NCBI GenBank assembly: GCA_031425695.1
Contig: JANPJV010000010.1
Location: 52,222 to 116,221, forward strand
Source: JANPJV01 sp031425695
GTDB lineage: Bacteria > Pseudomonadota > Gammaproteobacteria > Xanthomonadales > SZUA-5
DNA: 64,000 nucleotides
Direction: 5' to 3'
Shown here: positions 8,571 through 17,059 of the stretch, one piece after another
How the letters are laid out: each line of letters opens with the position of its first letter
Numbering within the stretch: the first letter of the stretch is position 1
The notes under the pieces: model-generated
What the model saw: the letters and a program-made list of their open reading frames with translations, nothing else
Databases searched by the model: none
What the model was told of the DNA's origin: nothing
Translations under genes and position numbers: made by a program

Positions 8571-10040
8571 TTACCCCTTCTGCCCCAGCAACCACTGCAC
8601 CAGCATGCCCACCGGCCGGCCGGTGGCAGTGCCTTTGCGGCCGGAATCCCAGGCGGTGCCAGCAATGTCGAGGTGGGCCCAGCGCTGGCCTTCGGTGAAG
8701 CGGGCGAGGAAGCAGGCGGCGGTGATTGCGCCGCCGTACTTGCCGCCGATGTTGGCAAAGTCGGCGAAACCGGTCTCGAGCTGGCTCTGGTAGTCCTCCC
8801 ACAGCGGCAGCCGCCAGGCGCGGTCCATGCTCGTCTCGCCGGCGGCGAGGAGCTCGTCGGCAAGCTCGTCTTCCTTGGTCAGGAGGCCGGTCGCGTGCTG
8901 GCCGAGCGCGACCACGCAGGCACCGGTCAGGGTGGCGATGTCGATCAACGTGTGCGGCTCGAAGCGCTGCGCGTAGGTCAGCGCATCGCACAGGATGAGT
9001 CGGCCTTCGGCATCGGTATTCAAGATTTCGACCTGATGCCCGGCCATGGTCTTGATCACGTCGGACGGGCGGTAGCTCTTGCCGTCAGCCATGTTTTCGG
9101 CGGCTGGCGCGAGCACGGTCAAGTTGATCGGCAGCTTGAGGATGGCGACAGCTTCCATCAGCCCGAACACGGCGGCAGCGCCGCACATGTCGAACTTCAT
9201 CTCCTCCATGCCGGCCGCCGGCTTGATGTCGATGCCACCGGTGTCGAAGGTGATGCCCTTGCCCACGATCACATAGGGCTTGCCGGTGCCAGCCTTGTAT
9301 TCCATCACGATCAGCTTGGGCTCGTTGACGCTGCCCATCCCGACGGCGAGCAGTGCGCCCATGCCGAGGGCCTGCATCTGCGCGACCTCGAGGACTTGCG
9401 TGCTCACCTCAGGGTGGCGCGCTGACAGTACATGCGCCTGCTCAGCCAGATAGGCCGGCGTGCAGATATTTGGCGGCAGGTTGCCGAGCTCGCGGGCGAG
9501 GCGTACGCCGGCGGCGATCGCGCTGGCGTGCTCGAGCGCGGGGCCCTGGTAGTGCGGGGCGCTGAACTGCACTTCGCGCAATTCGACACGCTCGGGCTTC
9601 GCTTTTAGAGTCGCGGTGTAGCGATACGCGGCATAATCGGCGGCGAGCGCCGACTGGGTCAGTTTCCAGTCGATGTCCTGGCGCGGCACTTCGACTTCCG
9701 TGAGATACGAGGCCACGGTTTCGACCGGGAGGCCCTTGAGCGCACGGTGGGCTTCACGCGTTGCTCGCAGGAATCGTGGAGCATCGAACTTTCGTTGTTC
9801 ACCGAGCCCGACCACCAGGATGCGCGCCGCGTTAAGAGTGCCCGCCTGATGCAGCAAGGTCGTCGTTCCGACGCGACCGGTCACATCACCGCTTTCCATG
9901 AGGCGTTTGAGCAGGCCGCCACTGGCCGCATCGAGCTCTGCCGCCGCACTGGTCAGCATCCTGTCTTCGAATACACCGACAATGACCAGGGACGCAGCGA
10001 CGTCTTTAGGACGTCCGGCAAGGCGCTTGAACTCCAGCAT
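8571..10040 (-). CDS. pepA: Leucyl aminopeptidase, M17 family
   Basis: Cytosolic two-metal aminopeptidase removing N-terminal residues; the family member PepA can also act as a DNA-binding cofactor in site-specific recombination. 489 residues from MLEFKRL; that ATG has GGAG eight bases upstream, whereas the longer in-frame start has none. The catalytic core is complete: K and D of VGKGITFDTGG, the K and D of MEEMKFDMCG, and the M17 signature NTDAEGRL. It is transcribed away from lptF across 111 bases, as in many gammaproteobacteria, and is followed by holC. Confidence 0.97.
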   Translation of the reverse strand: MLEFKRLAGRPKDVAASLVIVGVFEDRMLTSAAAELDAASGGLLKRLMESGDVTGRVGTTTLLHQAGTLNAARILVVGLGEQRKFDAPRFLRATREAHRALKGLPVETVASYLTEVEVPRQDIDWKLTQSALAADYAAYRYTATLKAKPERVELREVQFSAPHYQGPALEHASAIAAGVRLARELGNLPPNICTPAYLAEQAHVLSARHPEVSTQVLEVAQMQALGMGALLAVGMGSVNEPKLIVMEYKAGTGKPYVIVGKGITFDTGGIDIKPAAGMEEMKFDMCGAAAVFGLMEAVAILKLPINLTVLAPAAENMADGKSYRPSDVIKTMAGHQVEILNTDAEGRLILCDALTYAQRFEPHTLIDIATLTGACVVALGQHATGLLTKEDELADELLAAGETSMDRAWRLPLWEDYQSQLETGFADFANIGGKYGGAITAACFLARFTEGQRWAHLDIAGTAWDSGRKGTATGRPVGMLVQWLLGQKG

Positions 10041-10151
10041 GAACAGTCTCCGGATACGATTGGCAAAACTTGGATGGCCGTGGGCAGAATGCCCGAAAGC
10101 GCTGGATGAAGAGCGCCTCACAGCAGAATTCCGAGTCTACCCGAAGCCCTA

Positions 10152-11255
10152 GTGAAGACCCGCGCCGACCGCTACCTCGAACGCGAGGTCTGGCAAGCCC
10201 TGCTGGCCGTGATGCTGATCCTGAGCATGGTCGTGCTCGGCGGCCTGCTGACCGACGTGCTCAACAAGATCGCCCGCGGCCGGGTGCCGCCGCCCCTGCT
10301 GCTGAGCCAGATCGGGCTGCGCATCCCTGACGCGCTGACCCTGCTGTTGCCGCTCGGCACGCTGATGGGCGTGCTGCTTGCCTATGGGCGCATGTACCGG
10401 GACAGCGAGATGGCGGCGCTCGCAACCGCTGGCTACGGCTCGCTGCAGACCTTGCGGCCGCTCCTGCGCGTCGGACTCGTGCTGATCCTGGTGCAGGCCG
10501 GCCTCGCCTTCTTCGTCGCGCCCTGGGGTCGCTCGGTTGCCGCCGAGATGATCGTCGACATGCAGCGCTCGGTTGCGATTGCTGGCTTGTCCTCCGGCCG
10601 TTTCGTCGAGCTGCCCGGGAATGCCGGCGTGCTCTATGTCGCAAATGTGAGCGCGGACCAGCGCGAGGTCGAGGAGATCATGCTGGTCCGCGAGCGCGAG
10701 GGCCATCGCCTGGTGCTGACGGCACGGCGCGGGCGTCTGCGCGTCGACGAGCCGCGTGACGAACTCATCCTCGAGTTGGAAGCGGGCGAGCGGGTCGATG
10801 GTCGGGCCGGCGAGCCCAATTACCGGCGCATTCGCTTCGAGAGCGCCGATATCTCGTTCCCGCGCCAGCGCGCGGACGCCGGCGATCCGCGCCAGGGCCG
10901 CACGACCGTGAGCCTGCTCGAGTCCGACGATCCCGAATCCAAGGCCGAGCTCACCCGTCGGCTGGCGCAGCCGATGGTGCTGCTGCTGCTGCTGTTGCTC
11001 GCGCCGATCATGGCCCAGGGCACGCCGCGCCAGCCGCGCTACGACAAGGTGGTGGTCGCCATCCTGCTGTACGTGACTTACGTGAACCTGGTCGAGCTCG
11101 CGCGGGTCTGGCTGATTGCCGGCACGCTGCCGGCATGGATGGGTACCTGGTGGGTGCATGTCGGCTTCAGCATGATCGTGCTGGTCGCCTGGGCCCGTGA
11201 GCTGCTCGCATGGCGCCGTGGCAAGCGGGTGCTCAGCCAGTTCGGAGTGGATTGA
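10152..11255 (+). CDS. lptF: LPS export ABC transporter permease LptF
   Basis: Inner-membrane permease subunit of the LptB2FGC machine that extracts lipopolysaccharide from the inner membrane. 367 residues with the YjgP/YjgQ layout: two N-terminal membrane segments, a third after the LLRVGLVL region, a periplasmic beta-jellyroll domain (about residues 130-260), and three C-terminal membrane segments. The cytoplasmic coupling region reads YGRMYRDSEMAALATAG. Start is GTG without a clear Shine-Dalgarno sequence. The stop lies two bases before the lptG start, so the two are an operon. Confidence 0.95.
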   Translation: MKTRADRYLEREVWQALLAVMLILSMVVLGGLLTDVLNKIARGRVPPPLLLSQIGLRIPDALTLLLPLGTLMGVLLAYGRMYRDSEMAALATAGYGSLQTLRPLLRVGLVLILVQAGLAFFVAPWGRSVAAEMIVDMQRSVAIAGLSSGRFVELPGNAGVLYVANVSADQREVEEIMLVREREGHRLVLTARRGRLRVDEPRDELILELEAGERVDGRAGEPNYRRIRFESADISFPRQRADAGDPRQGRTTVSLLESDDPESKAELTRRLAQPMVLLLLLLLAPIMAQGTPRQPRYDKVVVAILLYVTYVNLVELARVWLIAGTLPAWMGTWWVHVGFSMIVLVAWARELLAWRRGKRVLSQFGVD

Positions 11256-11257
11256 GC

Positions 11258-12337
11258 GTGTTCAGCCAAATCGACAAATTGGTCTACAAGGCGGTCGCGC
11301 CGGCGGTGCTGCTTTGCTGGTTCATCTTCGTCTCATTCGATGCGCTGATCGGGCTGGCTGGTGAATTCGACGAGATTGGCATCGGCGAATACGATGTCCT
11401 GCGCGTGCTCGAGTACATTGCGCTGTCGTTACCGCGGCGCATGTACCAGATGTTCTCCACTGCGGCCGTGGTGGGCAGCATGCTGGGACTCGGCGCGCTG
11501 GCCGCGCGCAGCGAGCTGATCGCGCTGCAGGCAGCGGGTGCCAGCAAGTTTCGCATCGGATTGTCTTCGGTATGGGCGGTTGGCAGCCTGCTGCTGCTGG
11601 CGTTGATTCTCGGCGAGTGGGTCGGCCCGAAAGGTGACCGCATGGCTGCCGACCTGGCCGCGCAGTCGAAATCCCAGGGCATCGCCTTCAGCGGCAGCGG
11701 CTTGTGGCTGCGCGACGGCAAGGCGGTCTGGAATGCCAAGCGCATCGTCATCACCGGGCCTGGCCGGATCGACCTGTGGGATATCTGGCGCTACGAGTTC
11801 GGCCAGGATGCCCGCCTGCAGCAGGTCGTGCGCTCCGAACGCGCGAGCTTTCGCGACAACGTATTCGAGCTGCAGAACGGCAGTCGCGACATCCTCGCTG
11901 ACGCCGAGGTCAAGTCCGAAAAGTTTGCAACGCTGGAGCTGCCGACCTTCCTCGACACCGGCCTGATCGAGTCGCACACGGTGCGCCCGAATCAACAGGC
12001 AACCTTCGACCTGTACGAGACCGTGCGCTATGCCAAGGTCAACAAGCTCGACGCGCTCAAGTTTGAAAGTGCGTTCTGGTACCGCATCTTCTACCCGCTC
12101 ATCGCGCTCGCGCTGGCCTTCGTCGCCACGCCCTTCGCCTTTGCCAACGTCCGCAGCGGCGGCCTCGGCATGCGCCTCCTGCTCGGCATTTCCCTCGGCG
12201 TCGGGTTCTTCTTCACCCACCGCACGCTGATCAACTTCGCCGAAACCGAACGCAGTGGTTTAGTCCTCGTCAACATCGGGCCGCCACTGGTGCTGGTTGC
12301 GCTGACCATCTGGGCGTTGCGGCGGCCGGCGAAGTAA
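11258..12337 (+). CDS. lptG: LPS export ABC transporter permease LptG
   Basis: Partner of LptF in lipopolysaccharide export. 359 residues with the same six-segment permease plus periplasmic jellyroll organisation; the coupling helix reads LGALAARSELIALQAAGAS. The start is taken as GTG at 11258 (VFSQIDKLVYK), two bases after the lptF stop, with GGAG ten bases upstream; a longer in-frame ATG would overlap lptF by 46 bases and does not match the family. It converges on the fumarylacetoacetate hydrolase gene across a family B hairpin. Confidence 0.95.
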   Translation: MFSQIDKLVYKAVAPAVLLCWFIFVSFDALIGLAGEFDEIGIGEYDVLRVLEYIALSLPRRMYQMFSTAAVVGSMLGLGALAARSELIALQAAGASKFRIGLSSVWAVGSLLLLALILGEWVGPKGDRMAADLAAQSKSQGIAFSGSGLWLRDGKAVWNAKRIVITGPGRIDLWDIWRYEFGQDARLQQVVRSERASFRDNVFELQNGSRDILADAEVKSEKFATLELPTFLDTGLIESHTVRPNQQATFDLYETVRYAKVNKLDALKFESAFWYRIFYPLIALALAFVATPFAFANVRSGGLGMRLLLGISLGVGFFFTHRTLINFAETERSGLVLVNIGPPLVLVALTIWALRRPAK

Positions 12338-12425
12338 TTGGTGTCGGTTGTCGGTGTCGGTGTCGGAAAAGGCGGCAGGCCGCTCTGGCATTGTTTTTCC
12401 GAAACCGACTACCGATACCCAAACC
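12338..12425. repeat. Family B inverted repeat between convergent lptG and FAA hydrolase genes
   Basis: Left arm 12338-12370 built from GTGTCGG rather than TTTCGG, right arm 12394-12425 with CCGAAACC/CCGATACCC; loop about 23 bases. It occupies the entire convergent intergenic space and its outer base touches the TAG of the hydrolase gene. Candidate bidirectional terminator. Confidence 0.8.
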
Positions 12426-13411
12426 TAGTGCGCGTAGCGCACGACCTCCTGATCGATCGCCCCGAAGAGCGACTTGCCGGCGTCGTCGAACATTTCGATG
12501 CGCACGCGATCGCCGAACTTCAGGAACGGGGTGGTGGCGGCGCCGGACTTGATGATTTCGAGGACGCGTTTTTCGGCGAGGCAGGAGGCGCCCTGAGATT
12601 CGTCCTGGTTGGCGACGGTGCCGGAGCCGACGATGCTGCCGGCGGTGAGGTTGCGGGTCTTGGCGACGTGCGCGATCAGCTGGGCGAAGCTGAACTGCAT
12701 GTCCGTGCCGGCGTCGGGCTGGCCGAAGAGCTCGCCATTGATGTGGGTGATGAGGCGGCGGTGGAGCTTGGATTGCTGCCACCAGGTGCCGAGCTCGTCG
12801 GGCGTGCACAGCACCGGCGAGAGCGCCGAGCGTGGCTTGGACTGCAGGAAGCCGAAGCCCTTGGCCAGCTCGTTCGGGATCAGGTTGCGCAATGATACGT
12901 CGTTGACCAGGCCGATGAGCTGGATGTGCTCGCTGGCCTGTTCCGGCGTGACCGCCATCGGCACGTCGTCGGTGACGACCACCACCTCGGCTTCGAGATC
13001 GATGCCGTAGTCCTCGGACACCACCTGCACCGGATCACGCGGACCTAGAAATTGCGCGCTGGTCGCCTGGTACATCAGTGGATCGACATAGAAGCTCTCG
13101 GGCACTTCGGCCCCGCGCGAGCGGCGGACTCGCTCGACGTGCGGCAGGTAGGCACTGCCGTCGACGAACTCGTAGGCGCGGGGCAGCGGCGAGGCGAGCT
13201 CATTGCAGTCGAGCGCGAAGGCCCCAGGCGCGTTGCCCGCTTCGAGCGCTTCGGCGACCGCGTTCAAGCGCGGTGCCGTGTCCGACCAACGGTCCAGCGC
13301 CGCCTGCAGGGTCGGCGCGATCGCGGCGACTTCGACGGCGCGGTCAAGGTCGCGGCTGACGACGATCAGCGTGCCATCACGGCCGCCGCGTTTCAGGGAT
13401 GCGAGTTTCAT
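12425..13411 (-). CDS. Fumarylacetoacetate hydrolase family protein
   Basis: 328 residues. The family cleaves C-C bonds in beta-diketones or acylpyruvates, typically the last step of tyrosine/homogentisate breakdown. The metal ligands of the fold are visible: E-x-E in DLEAEVVVV (with a preceding acid) and D in LVNDVSLRN, plus the SGTVANQDE and RVIEM-type closing segment (DRVRIEMFD). Start MKLASLKRG has GGAG nine bases upstream. No other tyrosine catabolism gene is adjacent, so the exact substrate is not assigned. Divergent from the CDF exporter across family C repeats. Confidence 0.88.
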   Translation of the reverse strand: MKLASLKRGGRDGTLIVVSRDLDRAVEVAAIAPTLQAALDRWSDTAPRLNAVAEALEAGNAPGAFALDCNELASPLPRAYEFVDGSAYLPHVERVRRSRGAEVPESFYVDPLMYQATSAQFLGPRDPVQVVSEDYGIDLEAEVVVVTDDVPMAVTPEQASEHIQLIGLVNDVSLRNLIPNELAKGFGFLQSKPRSALSPVLCTPDELGTWWQQSKLHRRLITHINGELFGQPDAGTDMQFSFAQLIAHVAKTRNLTAGSIVGSGTVANQDESQGASCLAEKRVLEIIKSGAATTPFLKFGDRVRIEMFDDAGKSLFGAIDQEVVRYAH

Positions 13412-13458
13412 CGGGGGAGCTCCACGAGTGCGATCCGCGCATGATGCATGCGAACCGC

Positions 13459-13614
13459 GTAGGTCATGTTGCTCCCGTAGGTCATGTTGTCCGCGTGAGC
13501 GGACTACTTGACGAGTTTTCTCGCAAGAACCCGTCAAGTAGACCGCTGGCGCGGTCAACATGACCTACGAAGGCAAAGACCTCCGCATTGCGCCTCGCGG
13601 TCAACATGACCTAC
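13459..13614. repeat. Family C inverted repeat, nested double copy
   Basis: Two left outer arms (GTAGGTCATGTTG at 13459 and 13477) face two right outer arms (CAACATGACCTAC at about 13556 and 13602), around inner arms GACTACTTGACG and CGTCAAGTAGACC. The right flank ACGAAGGCAAAGACCT is also duplicated. Unlike other copies it lies between divergent genes, where it cannot be a shared terminator; the CDF promoter must lie in or just after it. Confidence 0.85.
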
Positions 13615-13660
13615 GAAGGCAAAGACCTTTCGCCGTCACGCGACGCCCCATAATCCCCCC

Positions 13661-14560
13661 ATGAGCATCCACCACCATCACCACGCGGAACCATCGGGCA
13701 CGCTTGATCGCGCCTTTGGCTTTGGCATCGCCCTCAACCTCGGCTTTGTCGCGGTCGAGGCTTTCTACGGCTGGAAGGTGGATTCGCTGGCGCTGCTGGC
13801 CGACGCGGGCCACAACCTCTCGGACGTAGCGGGGCTGATTCTCGCCTGGGTGGCGACCGTGGTCGGCCGGCGCCGCGCGAACGTACGCAATACCTATGGC
13901 TGGCAGCGCGCCTCGGTGCTCGCAGCCTTCGTCAATTCGCTGCTGCTGCTGATGGCAATGGGCGCACTCGCCTGGGAGGCAATCTCGCGCCTGCCGGGGG
14001 GCGGCGCCACGGACGGCCACACCATTATCTGGGTCGCGAGTGTCGGCATCGTCATCAATGCCGCAACTGCACTGTTGTTCATGCGCAACCAGGCGCACGA
14101 TCTCAATGTTCGGGGGGCCTTCCTGCACATGGTCGGCGACGCGGCGGTTTCCGCCGGCGTGGTCATCGCCGGATTGCTCTATCTCAAATTCGGCTGGGCC
14201 TGGATGGATCCGGTGATGAGCCTGGCTATCGCCGTGATCATCGTGCTCGGCAGCTGGAAACTGTTTCGCCAATCCCTGCACCTGCTTTTCGACGGCGTGC
14301 CGGAGCATGTCGACCCGGATGCGGTCCACGCCTGGCTCTCCAAACAGCCGGGCGTCAGCGAAGTCCATGACCTGCATATCTGGGCGCTCAGCACCACCGA
14401 AGTGGCACTGACCGCGCATCTGGTCATGCCCGGTGGCCATCCCGGCGACGCCTTCCTCGAGGAGATCACCGAGGAGCTCCACCACCACTTCCGCATCTCC
14501 CACCCGACCCTGCAGATCGAGGTGAATGCGATGTCGCACGTGTGCGTGCAGAACCGGTAA
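13661..14560 (+). CDS. Cation diffusion facilitator (CzcD/ZitB-like metal exporter)
   Basis: 299-residue inner-membrane proton/metal antiporter exporting Zn2+ or similar divalent ions. Six membrane segments; the metal site HxxxD is visible twice (HNLSD in segment 2 and HMVGD in segment 5). A cytoplasmic CTD with HDLHIWAL follows. The N-terminus carries five consecutive histidines (residues 4-8), probably metal-binding. No Shine-Dalgarno sequence precedes the ATG. A CATAAT box at 13649-13654 would put the transcript start on the ATG itself, so a leaderless mRNA is possible, but no good -35 box is seen. The gene stands alone between two family C repeats. Confidence 0.95.
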   Translation: MSIHHHHHAEPSGTLDRAFGFGIALNLGFVAVEAFYGWKVDSLALLADAGHNLSDVAGLILAWVATVVGRRRANVRNTYGWQRASVLAAFVNSLLLLMAMGALAWEAISRLPGGGATDGHTIIWVASVGIVINAATALLFMRNQAHDLNVRGAFLHMVGDAAVSAGVVIAGLLYLKFGWAWMDPVMSLAIAVIIVLGSWKLFRQSLHLLFDGVPEHVDPDAVHAWLSKQPGVSEVHDLHIWALSTTEVALTAHLVMPGGHPGDAFLEEITEELHHHFRISHPTLQIEVNAMSHVCVQNR

Positions 14561-14582
14561 TTGCCGACCTTTACCGGCTCTC

Positions 14583-14714
14583 GTAGGTCATGTTGCGCGC
14601 GGCCGCGAAGCGGTCGACGGGCTACTTGACACTCTGGTTCCCGGCGCTGCTCGAGTTCAAAGAAGCGTCAAGTAGCCCGCCAGCCGCGTTGCGCCTGCGA
14701 GCAACATGACCTAC
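14583..14714. repeat. Family C inverted repeat after the CDF gene
   Basis: Outer arms GTAGGTCATGTTG and CAACATGACCTAC, inner arms CGGGCTACTTGAC and GTCAAGTAGCCCG, loop about 30 bases. It starts 22 bases after the CDF stop and ends 27 bases before the TetR operator, compatible with a terminator role. Confidence 0.88.
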
Positions 14715-14741
14715 AAGAGCTCCATTCTCGCGCGCCTACTC

Positions 14742-14778
14742 ATTGACACGGTGTCAATAAGTCTCCTATGCTCCATCC
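14742..14778 (+). promoter_or_regulatory. TetR promoter with overlapping palindromic operator; leaderless start
   Basis: Perfect 8-base inverted repeat ATTGACAC-G-GTGTCAAT at 14742-14758. It contains a consensus -35 box (TTGACA, 14743-14748); 18 bases later is TATGCT (14767-14772) as -10. Counting seven bases from the -10 puts transcription on 14779, the A of the TetR start codon, and no Shine-Dalgarno sequence is present. So the regulator probably represses its own leaderless transcript by binding over the -35 box. Sequence elements are seen; function is inferred. Confidence 0.75.
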
Positions 14779-15426
14779 ATGAACTATCTCGTCGAACGCC
14801 GTCTGGAAGAAAAGGAAGCGCGCCGCAAGCAGATCGTGGATGCGGCGGAAGAGGTGTATGCCGACATCGGCTGGGAAGCGACGACGATCGACCAGGTGGC
14901 GCGGCGGGCGCGGTTGTCGCGGGCGCTGGTGTACGTGTACTTCAAGGACAAGGTCGACCTGCATTCGGCCATCTGCGAGCGCGCGCTGCGCATGCTCGCG
15001 GAGCGCTTTACGCAGGCGGGCGCGCGGTTCTCGAAAGGCCTCGACAAGGTCGAGGCGCTGGGCCGCAGCTACGTCGCATTTGCCCAGGAAGTACCGCACT
15101 ACTTCTCGGCGCTGGCGCATTTCCAGTCGCAGGAAGTCAAATGTGGCGAGCTCGACACCAACCAGGCGGCCTACATGGCAGCCGGCGATTGCGTCCATGA
15201 AATCCTGGTCGAATGTATTGAGGCGGGGGTCAAGGACGGCTCGATCCGCGGCGACCTCGGCAATCCCTACCTGACCGCCGTGACCCTGTGGGGCTTCATG
15301 CACGGGATCATCCAGTTGTGCGCGACCAAGGCCAACATGTTCGCGGCCGACGGCATCAGCACCCAGCAACTGGTCGAGCACGCCTTGCGCATGGTGTCGC
15401 TCGGCATGACCCCGGCGGGCGAATGA
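14779..15426 (+). CDS. TetR-family transcriptional regulator of the efflux operon
   Basis: 215 residues. N-terminal helix-turn-helix at about 20-65 (ARRKQIVDAAEEVYADIGWEA, then TTIDQVARRARLSRALVYVYF) matches TetR_N; the C-terminal 150 residues are helical ligand-binding. It lies just upstream and in the same direction as an OMF-adaptor-RND set, the usual arrangement for a local repressor that is released by a pump substrate. The start is fixed by the promoter geometry: no ribosome site, but the predicted transcript begins at the ATG. An operator-like palindrome over its own -35 box suggests autorepression. Confidence 0.92.
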   Translation: MNYLVERRLEEKEARRKQIVDAAEEVYADIGWEATTIDQVARRARLSRALVYVYFKDKVDLHSAICERALRMLAERFTQAGARFSKGLDKVEALGRSYVAFAQEVPHYFSALAHFQSQEVKCGELDTNQAAYMAAGDCVHEILVECIEAGVKDGSIRGDLGNPYLTAVTLWGFMHGIIQLCATKANMFAADGISTQQLVEHALRMVSLGMTPAGE

Positions 15427-15452
15427 ACGCGCCTTCCGTAAGCTCATTGAGC

Positions 15453-15560
15453 GCGGCACATGGATGTGCCGCCATTTTCGATGACACCGTCATCGGAAAT
15501 GAAGCGAAACAAAAACCACGCTTTTTGTGAAGCGTTTCTGAAAAGCCCAGGATGGGCTTT
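15453..15560. promoter_or_regulatory. Cluster of palindromes between tetR and the efflux genes
   Basis: Four short inverted repeats: GCGGCACAT-GG-ATGTGCCGC (15453-15472), CGATGAC-ACC-GTCATCG (15479-15495), ACAAAAA-CCACGC-TTTTTGT (15509-15528) and AAAGCCCA-GGA-TGGGCTTT (15542-15560). The second shares TGACAC-x-GT with the operator upstream of tetR and may be a second binding site. The last could be a terminator stem or an attenuator; it precedes the outer membrane factor start. Roles are inferred. Confidence 0.5.
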
Positions 15561-15593
15561 CCAGATTTCAAAATTTTGTCTGGAGATGGACAC

Positions 15594-17036
15594 GTGTCTA
15601 ATGGTTCTACGGTCATAGGTCGAAAGTCAGGGTTGTTCGCAATCCTGCTGGGCCTTTGTGCGCCGATCTTTGCTGCCGACTACCAGAGCACGATCGACGG
15701 CTATCTGGCCGCTGGCCGGGAGTCCAATCTCGCATTGCGCGGCTCGCAGCAGGACGTCCTCCGCGCCGCTGCCGTGCTCGACGAGGCCCGCGCCCGTTAC
15801 AAGCCCAGCCTCTCGTTGAGTGCCCGCTACACGCGCGCCGAAGGCGGGCGCACGCAGTCGCTGCCCGTTGGCGATCTGGTGAATCCGGCCTATCAGACCC
15901 TCAACCAGCTGTTGCAAGCACAGGGCCAGCCGCCGCGCTTTACCGATATCGGCAACCAGGAGATTGCGTTCCTGCGCGAGCGCGAGCAGGACACGCGCCT
16001 GTCCTTGAAACAGGTCATCTATGCACCAGGCATCGCGGCGGGGATCGAGAGCGCGCGCCACGCGGTGACGGCCTCCGAAGCAGGGCAGGCCGCGCTTGCC
16101 CGCATTCTCGAGCGCGACATCGAAGTCGCTTACCTGAACTGGCTGCGCGCCCGCGAGGCCGTCGCCATCGTCGAGTCCAGCCGCGAATTGCTCAACGAGA
16201 ACCTGCGCGTCAATCGCGTGCTCTTCGACAATGGCAAGTTGACCCAGGACCAGGTCCTGCGCGCGCAGGCTGAGATCCTGAGTGTCGATCAGCAGCTGTT
16301 GGACAGCGGCAACGCGATCACGCTCGCGCAGAGCTACTTCAATTTCTTGCTGAACCGTCCGCTCGACGCTGCCATCGAAGTCGCGCCCATGCCGGACCCG
16401 GCCGGCTATGCGCAACAGGTGCTTGGCGCTGTCGGCACCGATGCCGAGACCCTGGTTTACGCACCGCTGGAAGCGCAGGCGCGCAAGCGCCGCGCGGAAA
16501 TCGCGCAGCTCGAAGCCGGCGCGCGCGCGGCCGCGGCGCGGGTCGAGCTCGAGCGTGCGGCGTTCCAGCCGACGATTGGTTTCGGCCTCGATCTCGGCAT
16601 CCAGGGCGAGGACTACGCGTTCGGGTCAGGCAACAATTTCGCCGCGGCTTCGATCGTGCTCGACTGGACCATCGTGGACTTCGGACGTCGCCGCGCGCGG
16701 GTATCGGGCGCACACGCCGAGGCCGAGCGTGCCCTGCTGCGGCGCGAGGAAGTCGCCCTGCAGATCTCGCTGGAAGTGCGCCAGAGCTCGGATCGCCTGC
16801 GCACCGCACTGGCCTCGCTCGCGACCGCCGCGGCACGCCGCGAAGCCGCGGCCGAGGCCTTTCGCATCGCTGCACGCAAGCGCGACGCGGGCTCGATCGC
16901 GCAAGTCGAGTTCATCGATGCGCGCAATACGCTGACCAGCGCCGAGCTCAACCAGACGCTCACCCGTTTCGAAGTCCTGGTGCGCCTCGCCGAGTTGCGC
17001 GCCGCCATCGCCCTGCCTGCCGTTTCTGCGAGTTGA
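15594..17036 (+). CDS. TolC-like outer membrane efflux protein
   Basis: 480 residues. Forms the trimeric outer-membrane/periplasmic channel of a tripartite pump. The start chosen is GTG at 15594 with GGAGA eight bases upstream; it leads straight into a signal peptide (RKSGLFAILLGLC, cleavage near IFAADY). The upstream in-frame ATG at 15552 lies inside a hairpin and would bury the signal. Two TolC/OEP repeats of long helices follow, with coiled-coil periodicity around residues 130-220 and 290-430. The adaptor gene starts 23 bases after its stop. Efflux operon member, presumably controlled by the upstream TetR. Confidence 0.92.
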   Translation: MSNGSTVIGRKSGLFAILLGLCAPIFAADYQSTIDGYLAAGRESNLALRGSQQDVLRAAAVLDEARARYKPSLSLSARYTRAEGGRTQSLPVGDLVNPAYQTLNQLLQAQGQPPRFTDIGNQEIAFLREREQDTRLSLKQVIYAPGIAAGIESARHAVTASEAGQAALARILERDIEVAYLNWLRAREAVAIVESSRELLNENLRVNRVLFDNGKLTQDQVLRAQAEILSVDQQLLDSGNAITLAQSYFNFLLNRPLDAAIEVAPMPDPAGYAQQVLGAVGTDAETLVYAPLEAQARKRRAEIAQLEAGARAAAARVELERAAFQPTIGFGLDLGIQGEDYAFGSGNNFAAASIVLDWTIVDFGRRRARVSGAHAEAERALLRREEVALQISLEVRQSSDRLRTALASLATAAARREAAAEAFRIAARKRDAGSIAQVEFIDARNTLTSAELNQTLTRFEVLVRLAELRAAIALPAVSAS

Positions 17037-17059
17037 ACTGATTCATGAAGGAGCACCTC

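Noticed and set aside
15542..15560. Rho-independent terminator of the TetR gene
   Set aside because: The 8-base stem has only a 3-base loop and is followed by CCAG rather than a T-run, so it is recorded only as a palindrome.
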